8,473 nt of DNA, taken from contig DFEL01000183.1 of the NCBI GenBank assembly GCA_002369055.1, forward strand, positions 1 through 8,473. The letters run 5' to 3'. The notes beneath the pieces are model-generated. The model had not been told where the DNA came from. It did no database searches and saw only the letters and a list, made by a program, of their open reading frames with translations. This stretch comes from Cyanobacteria bacterium UBA3803 (GTDB lineage: Bacteria; Cyanobacteriota; Vampirovibrionia; Gastranaerophilales; Gastranaerophilaceae). The translations under genes were made by a program, and so were the position numbers. Of the stretch, positions 4,721 through 8,473 are shown one piece after another (the first letter of the stretch is position 1; the number at the start of each line of letters is the position of its first letter).

Positions 4721-6877
4721 ATGCTTTTATTCGCTGTTTCATTTATACTTGTATTTAGTTCAAGCTATTTTTTATCATCTGTGTTTGCCGAAAAATCTTC
4801 GGAAAAAGGCTTTATTTACACATTACTAATTGCTTTTGCACAAATTTTAGTTACAACGGAAAGTTTATCTTTATTTCAACAAATAAAACCTGTTCCATTT
4901 TTAATAATTAATATACTATTTTTAATATGTTCTCTGGTTATTTGGATTAAACAAAAACGACCTGTTTATAAAATTGATATAAAATGTTTTTTGCACAAGT
5001 TTTTTAATGCTGTAAAACTGGATAAATCTCTATTTATACTAAGTTTAGGCTGGATATTTTTTATAATTATATCCTTAATATTAATAGCAGCACTACCAAC
5101 TTCTTCCGCAGATGCATTTGATTATCACGTAGTAAGATGTTATGACTGGCTAATGAATCATTCGCTTGCTCATTTTGAAACTGCTGATATAAGAATTAAT
5201 GCGTTTCCGATAAATTCAGAAGTTTTATATTTATGGATTCTGCTGTTCACAAAAAAACAACTTTGTTTGGGAATCTTCTCTTTTGTTGGGTACACTCTAT
5301 TTTTAATAAGCATGTACCAAATTTTTAAAATAATAGGGTATTCAATGCGGAGAACCTTATGGACATTGCTTATTATAAGCTCTTTTGCCTCTGTTGTAGT
5401 AATGGTCTCAGGAACAGAAACAGATTTAATTATAGCCGGATTGATTACAACCTCAATTTATTTGTTCATAAATGCAATAAAAAATAGCTCGGATAACAAA
5501 ACTCTTTTTATGTCATCACTTGCTTACGCACTTGCAATTGGGACTAAAACACCTGCGATAATTTGTATTCCTGCTATTGCGTGTTTGTTTATATATTTGT
5601 CATTTAAGCACAAAGATTTTAAAACATTATTAAAATTTATAGGTTTCGGAATTATTAGTTTTTTAATCTTTTCATCGTATAACTTTATATTTAATTTTAT
5701 AGATTATGGTCATATCATGGGGACAAAAGGCTGTATTCTAACGCATAAAAATCTATGGGGCATCAAAGGCTTTTTTGCAAACATAATAAAGCATTTATTT
5801 TTATTAATTGATTTTTCAGGATTTAAACTTTTTGGACCTGTGACAGATATATTAATTGATATTGAAAGAAACATACTAAGAACATTACACTTGTCAAATA
5901 TTCCTTGCGGAATATTTTGCGGAACGTTTTATTTTAACATGACATTTATAGAACCGGGTATGGGCTGTGGTATATTAAGTTTTCTGCTTTTAATCCCATG
6001 CTGGATTATTTCTCTTATCTTACCATTATTTAACAGAAAGAGATTTATTAAAATAAGAGGGATATTTGCAGCACTTTTCACAATAAATATTATAACCTTA
6101 TCTGCTCTTATTGTATTTATGACATTCAACACAAGGTTTTTGACAAGTTTTATTTTAATTTCAGCACCAATGCTTGCTTGTTCTTATATAAAATCTAATA
6201 AAAATCCGCTAAAAATTTTATACATACTTATTGCACTATTCTACTTTATTGTTGCATCAACTAACCTTTTTGGACGTCCGTTTTTCAGACTTGCATATTC
6301 ACTTGCAAAAACAAAATCATTAACTCAAGTTCGTTCATCAATATCTTGCCTAAAATATGACAAAAGGGATACGCACCTTGAAGAATGGTGTAATATTAAC
6401 GCATTGCTTGATTCCAAATTCAATAATAAAAAATATAAAGTTTTATTCTTGCCTAAATTTTCAGAAAACATCATATATGCAAAAATAAAGCAAATGCAAG
6501 GATATGACTACAATTTTATTAATGCGGAACACATAAAAGATATAAATATTGATGACTATGATGTTATTGTAATGTGCATAGGAGCACAACCCGTAACAAG
6601 TTTCGATAAATATTCAGCAAATAAAATTGATTACTACTTAACTACCAACAAAAAAGGACAGACTCTTGAATATTATCCTCTCGACAAAAATACAGATGTT
6701 GCTTGCTATTACAGCGGAATTAATGGTGTTATATCAAAGCAAATGCACACTGAAAATGAAATTCCAACAACTAAAGTCTGCAGTTTTACAACAAACTTTT
6801 TCAAAAATCATCCGTTTGAATACAAATACAGAACTGACAAATATTATATTATTACAAATAAAAATACTTTTAATTAA
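4721..6877 (+). CDS. Multi-pass membrane glycosyltransferase, GT-C fold
   Basis: This 718-residue integral membrane protein probably transfers a sugar from a polyprenyl-phosphate donor to a lipid, glycan or protein acceptor on the outer face of the membrane, as ArnT/PMT-type (GT39/GT83-like) enzymes do. About ten or more hydrophobic helices are visible (for example 1-22, 31-48, 58-76, 104-124, 181-205, 213-230, 263-293, 303-327, 417-437, 448-468, 497-513). The first long loop carries DAFDYHVVRCYDWLMN (131-146) and FPINSEVLYLW (162-172), matching the GT-C pattern of an Asp-containing loop 1 followed by 'RxxxWxxN...P..(S/A)E'. Later signs are TETDLIIAG (232-240), GTKTPA (274-279) and NTRFL (470-474). 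Residues 520-718 form a polar soluble tail not recognised. The ATG at 4721 follows TGGGGA closely and begins a hydrophobic helix. In-frame TTG 4682 and ATG 4697 would overlap the upstream gene and look less likely. The sugar and acceptor cannot be read from sequence. Confidence 0.8.
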   Translation: MLLFAVSFILVFSSSYFLSSVFAEKSSEKGFIYTLLIAFAQILVTTESLSLFQQIKPVPFLIINILFLICSLVIWIKQKRPVYKIDIKCFLHKFFNAVKLDKSLFILSLGWIFFIIISLILIAALPTSSADAFDYHVVRCYDWLMNHSLAHFETADIRINAFPINSEVLYLWILLFTKKQLCLGIFSFVGYTLFLISMYQIFKIIGYSMRRTLWTLLIISSFASVVVMVSGTETDLIIAGLITTSIYLFINAIKNSSDNKTLFMSSLAYALAIGTKTPAIICIPAIACLFIYLSFKHKDFKTLLKFIGFGIISFLIFSSYNFIFNFIDYGHIMGTKGCILTHKNLWGIKGFFANIIKHLFLLIDFSGFKLFGPVTDILIDIERNILRTLHLSNIPCGIFCGTFYFNMTFIEPGMGCGILSFLLLIPCWIISLILPLFNRKRFIKIRGIFAALFTINIITLSALIVFMTFNTRFLTSFILISAPMLACSYIKSNKNPLKILYILIALFYFIVASTNLFGRPFFRLAYSLAKTKSLTQVRSSISCLKYDKRDTHLEEWCNINALLDSKFNNKKYKVLFLPKFSENIIYAKIKQMQGYDYNFINAEHIKDINIDDYDVIVMCIGAQPVTSFDKYSANKIDYYLTTNKKGQTLEYYPLDKNTDVACYYSGINGVISKQMHTENEIPTTKVCSFTTNFFKNHPFEYKYRTDKYYIITNKNTFN

Positions 6878-8268
6878 ACTCGTCCGTACATGTCTTGATA
6901 CCTTACAATATCATCTTCGGAAAGTATATCACCCTTTTGCAGTTCAATAATTTCAACATCTTTATCAGAAAGATTTTGAAGAGAATGCTTTTCTCCAATA
7001 GCCAAGTCAACACAATCACCGGATTTAAGAGTTAGAGTTTCTTCACCCTTGATAACTGTTGCCGTTCCAACAGCAACAACCCAATGTTCTGCTCTGTGGT
7101 TATGAGATTGAAGTGAAAGTTTTTGTCCGGGATTAACACGTATTTTTTTTGTTAAATAACCTTCACCTTCGGCAATTACGGTATAAAAACCCCAAGGTCT
7201 GTAAACTGTTTTATGAACTTTATGCGTTTCATCATTTTTATTTTTTAATTCTTCATATATTTTTTTCACGTCTTGACTTTTATCTGCTTTACACGCAAGA
7301 ATAGCATCTTCGGTTTCAACAATAATTGTATCTTCCAAACCTATTGTTGCAACGAGCTTTGATGATGAGTAAGCCATTGTATTTTTTGAATTTACGTCAA
7401 TAACGTTACCTATAAACACATTACCGTTGTTATCCTTATTGCTTACATCGTAAATTGCTTGCCAAGAACCCAAATCATTCCAATCACTTTCAAGTTTTAC
7501 AAGTGCAATTTTATCTGATTTTTCCATAACGGCATAATCTATTGAAATATTAGGCATTTTTTCAAATAATACATAAGGAATTTCTGTTGACTTTGTAAAA
7601 TCAAAATTCTTTAAATTTTCTGCTATTTCAGGATTTGCTTTTTGCAATTCCTGCATAAACACAGAAATTTTAAACATAAATATTCCGCCATTCCAGTAAT
7701 ATGTACCTTCATCAATATATTTTTGAGCAGTTATTGCATCCGGTTTTTCAACAAATTGTTTAACTTTAAAACCGTCATGTAATTTTTCGTCTGTAACATT
7801 AATATACCCATATCCTGTTTCCGGATAAGTAGGCTGAATACCAAATGTAACTATGTAACCATCTTTTGCGAGCTTTTCGCCTCTTAAAACGGAAGTTTTA
7901 AATGCCGCTAAATCTTTTATCAAATGATCAGAAGGAACAACCAAAACAACAGGATCATCTTCTTTAGCTTTTTGAGAAATATATTTTGCAGCAACAGCAA
8001 TTGCAGGTGCTGTATTTCTGCCAATTGGTTCAGATAAAACAACGGCTTTTTCGGATTCGCTTTGAAGCTGGAATTTAACATTTGAAGAATGTTTTACATT
8101 AGTGATACTAATAATATTTTCAGATGGAGTGAAACATGCAACTCTGCTAAATGTCGATTGTAATAAACTTTGTTCCATATTTAAATTTAAAAGTTGCTTT
8201 GGATAAAGTTCTCTTGATAATGGCCATAAACGACTTCCCGATCCACCCGCTAATATTAAACTGTACAT
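6874..8268 (-). CDS. manC: Mannose-1-phosphate guanylyltransferase / mannose-6-phosphate isomerase
   Basis: This 464-residue bifunctional enzyme of the ManC/AlgA/CpsB type is cytoplasmic. The N-terminal nucleotidyltransferase makes GDP-mannose from GTP and mannose-1-phosphate; the C-terminal cupin is a type II phosphomannose isomerase interconverting fructose-6- and mannose-6-phosphate. Motifs in order: LAGGSGSRLWPLSRELYPKQ (6-25, pyrophosphorylase signature), EPIGRNTAPA (80-89), VPSDH (111-115), ETGYGYI (150-156), FVEKPD (172-177), YWNGGIFMF (191-199), SIDYAVMEK (242-250), WNDLGSW (263-269), then RPWG (357-360), QKLSLQSHNHRAEHW (382-396, metal-binding His389/His391 and Glu394) and GEKHSLQN (425-432). 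All catalytic signatures are intact and the length is typical. The ATG at 8268 has AAGGAG nine bases upstream. The gene converges on the glycosyltransferase gene, their stops sharing TTAA. GDP-mannose would feed fucose/mannose-containing surface glycans. Confidence 0.97.
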   Translation of the reverse strand: MYSLILAGGSGSRLWPLSRELYPKQLLNLNMEQSLLQSTFSRVACFTPSENIISITNVKHSSNVKFQLQSESEKAVVLSEPIGRNTAPAIAVAAKYISQKAKEDDPVVLVVPSDHLIKDLAAFKTSVLRGEKLAKDGYIVTFGIQPTYPETGYGYINVTDEKLHDGFKVKQFVEKPDAITAQKYIDEGTYYWNGGIFMFKISVFMQELQKANPEIAENLKNFDFTKSTEIPYVLFEKMPNISIDYAVMEKSDKIALVKLESDWNDLGSWQAIYDVSNKDNNGNVFIGNVIDVNSKNTMAYSSSKLVATIGLEDTIIVETEDAILACKADKSQDVKKIYEELKNKNDETHKVHKTVYRPWGFYTVIAEGEGYLTKKIRVNPGQKLSLQSHNHRAEHWVVAVGTATVIKGEETLTLKSGDCVDLAIGEKHSLQNLSDKDVEIIELQKGDILSEDDIVRYQDMYGRV

Positions 8269-8298
8269 AAATTAAATCTCCTTAATGTTATTAAATCA

Positions 8299-8307
8299 AT
8301 AATAACA
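8299..8307 (-). promoter_or_regulatory. Possible extended -10 of manC
   Basis: The minus strand reads TG-T-TATTAT (8307-8299), a 5/6 -10 box with the TGn extension, which would start a leader of about 24 bases. There is no good -35 at the usual distance. A perfect TATAAT on the plus strand (8323-8328) lies just beyond but has no -35 either and would point toward the tandem array. Confidence 0.3.
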
Positions 8308-8365
8308 CAAAAATATAAACGGTATAATATATTTACGTTTATTAAAAAACAGATGTTGCAATTGT

Positions 8366-8400
8366 TGAATGGTTGAAAGGCTAAACTATTCAACTATTCA
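8366..8400. repeat. 12-bp imperfect inverted repeat made of short direct repeats
   Basis: TGAATGGTTGAA (8366-8377) and TTCAACTATTCA (8389-8400) are reverse complements in 11 of 12 positions, with an 11-base loop; the mismatch would be a G-U pair in plus-strand RNA. Each side is itself a tandem octamer: TTGAATGG/TTGAAAGG (8365-8380) and CTATTCAA/CTATTCAC (8386-8401). It lies directly beside the heptamer array and may belong to the same repeated element. No T-run follows, so it is not a clear terminator. Confidence 0.6.
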
Positions 8401-8409
8401 CCAAAAAGA

Positions 8410-8473
8410 CACCACTCACCACTCACCACTCACCACTCACCACTCACTACTCACCACTCACCACTCACCACTC
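8410..8473. repeat. Heptanucleotide tandem array (CACCACT)n, cut by window end
   Basis: Nine consecutive 7-base units run from 8410 to 8472, all CACCACT except the sixth (CACTACT, 8445-8451), and the first base of another unit is the last base of the window. The true length is unknown. The array is far richer in C than its surroundings. It is about 140 bases upstream of the manC start and not obviously coding; in any plus frame it would give a 7-residue repeat such as HHSPLTT. It resembles the short tandemly repeated heptamers (STRR) described in cyanobacteria. Confidence 0.95.

Noticed and set aside
6666..6950. Plus-strand frame across the glycosyltransferase/manC junction
   Set aside because: It is out of frame with two solid genes and has no recognisable domain.
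8323..8328. Plus-strand promoter with perfect TATAAT
   Set aside because: There is no -35 element at 16-18 bases and it only reads into the repeat array within this window.
8410..8473. CRISPR array
   Set aside because: The units are 7 bases with no unique spacers and no cas gene is near; it is a simple tandem repeat.

Overview
This is an AT-rich bacterial chromosomal window with short intergenic gaps and the standard genetic code. It carries the 5' part of rpsL, a housekeeping sugar-nucleotide gene (manC) and several lineage-type hypothetical proteins. The heptanucleotide tandem array at the right end and the style of the large helical protein would fit a host-associated non-photosynthetic cyanobacterial relative (Vampirovibrionia/Gastranaerophilales type). 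No marker in the window proves this, and an AT-rich Firmicute is not excluded.

Layout. Positions 1-3951 are all on the minus strand, read right to left: a 625-residue helical protein ending in glycine/alanine-rich hydrophobic segments (2074-3951), a 118-residue PQQ-blade-like small protein (1673-2029) with a plausible promoter of its own, a 210-residue protein whose C-terminal half resembles an effector domain of polymorphic toxins (944-1576), a single-domain rhodanese (431-832) and rpsL (1-262, cut by the window edge). Positions 4108-6877 are on the plus strand: a histidine-phosphatase-fold protein that has lost several catalytic residues, followed after 10 bases by a large multi-pass GT-C-type membrane glycosyltransferase. 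ManC (6874-8268, minus) converges on the glycosyltransferase, and their stop codons share the tetramer TTAA. The last ~110 bases hold an imperfect hairpin and a (CACCACT)n array running off the window.

How the genes may work together. ManC makes GDP-mannose, and the neighbouring membrane glycosyltransferase probably adds a lipid-linked sugar to a surface glycan or protein, so the right half looks like a small surface-glycosylation locus. The degenerate phosphatase is translated just ahead of the glycosyltransferase and may be a regulator or binding partner. The three hypothetical genes at 944-3951 look like a toxin/immunity-style or effector cassette: a helical scaffold with a pre-toxin-like end but no catalytic tip, a small immunity-sized protein, and a separate effector-like protein that begins with an N-terminal peptide similar to the scaffold's. 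This is the most likely place for something undescribed.

Regulatory structures worth noting are a terminator whose 3' arm doubles as the consensus -35 box of the rpsL promoter, a possible two-state rpsL leader, and an 88-base near-perfect inverted repeat whose arm contains the rhodanese ribosome-binding site. No rRNA, tRNA, CRISPR array, transposase or phage gene was recognised, and no gene-free stretch exceeds 300 bases.
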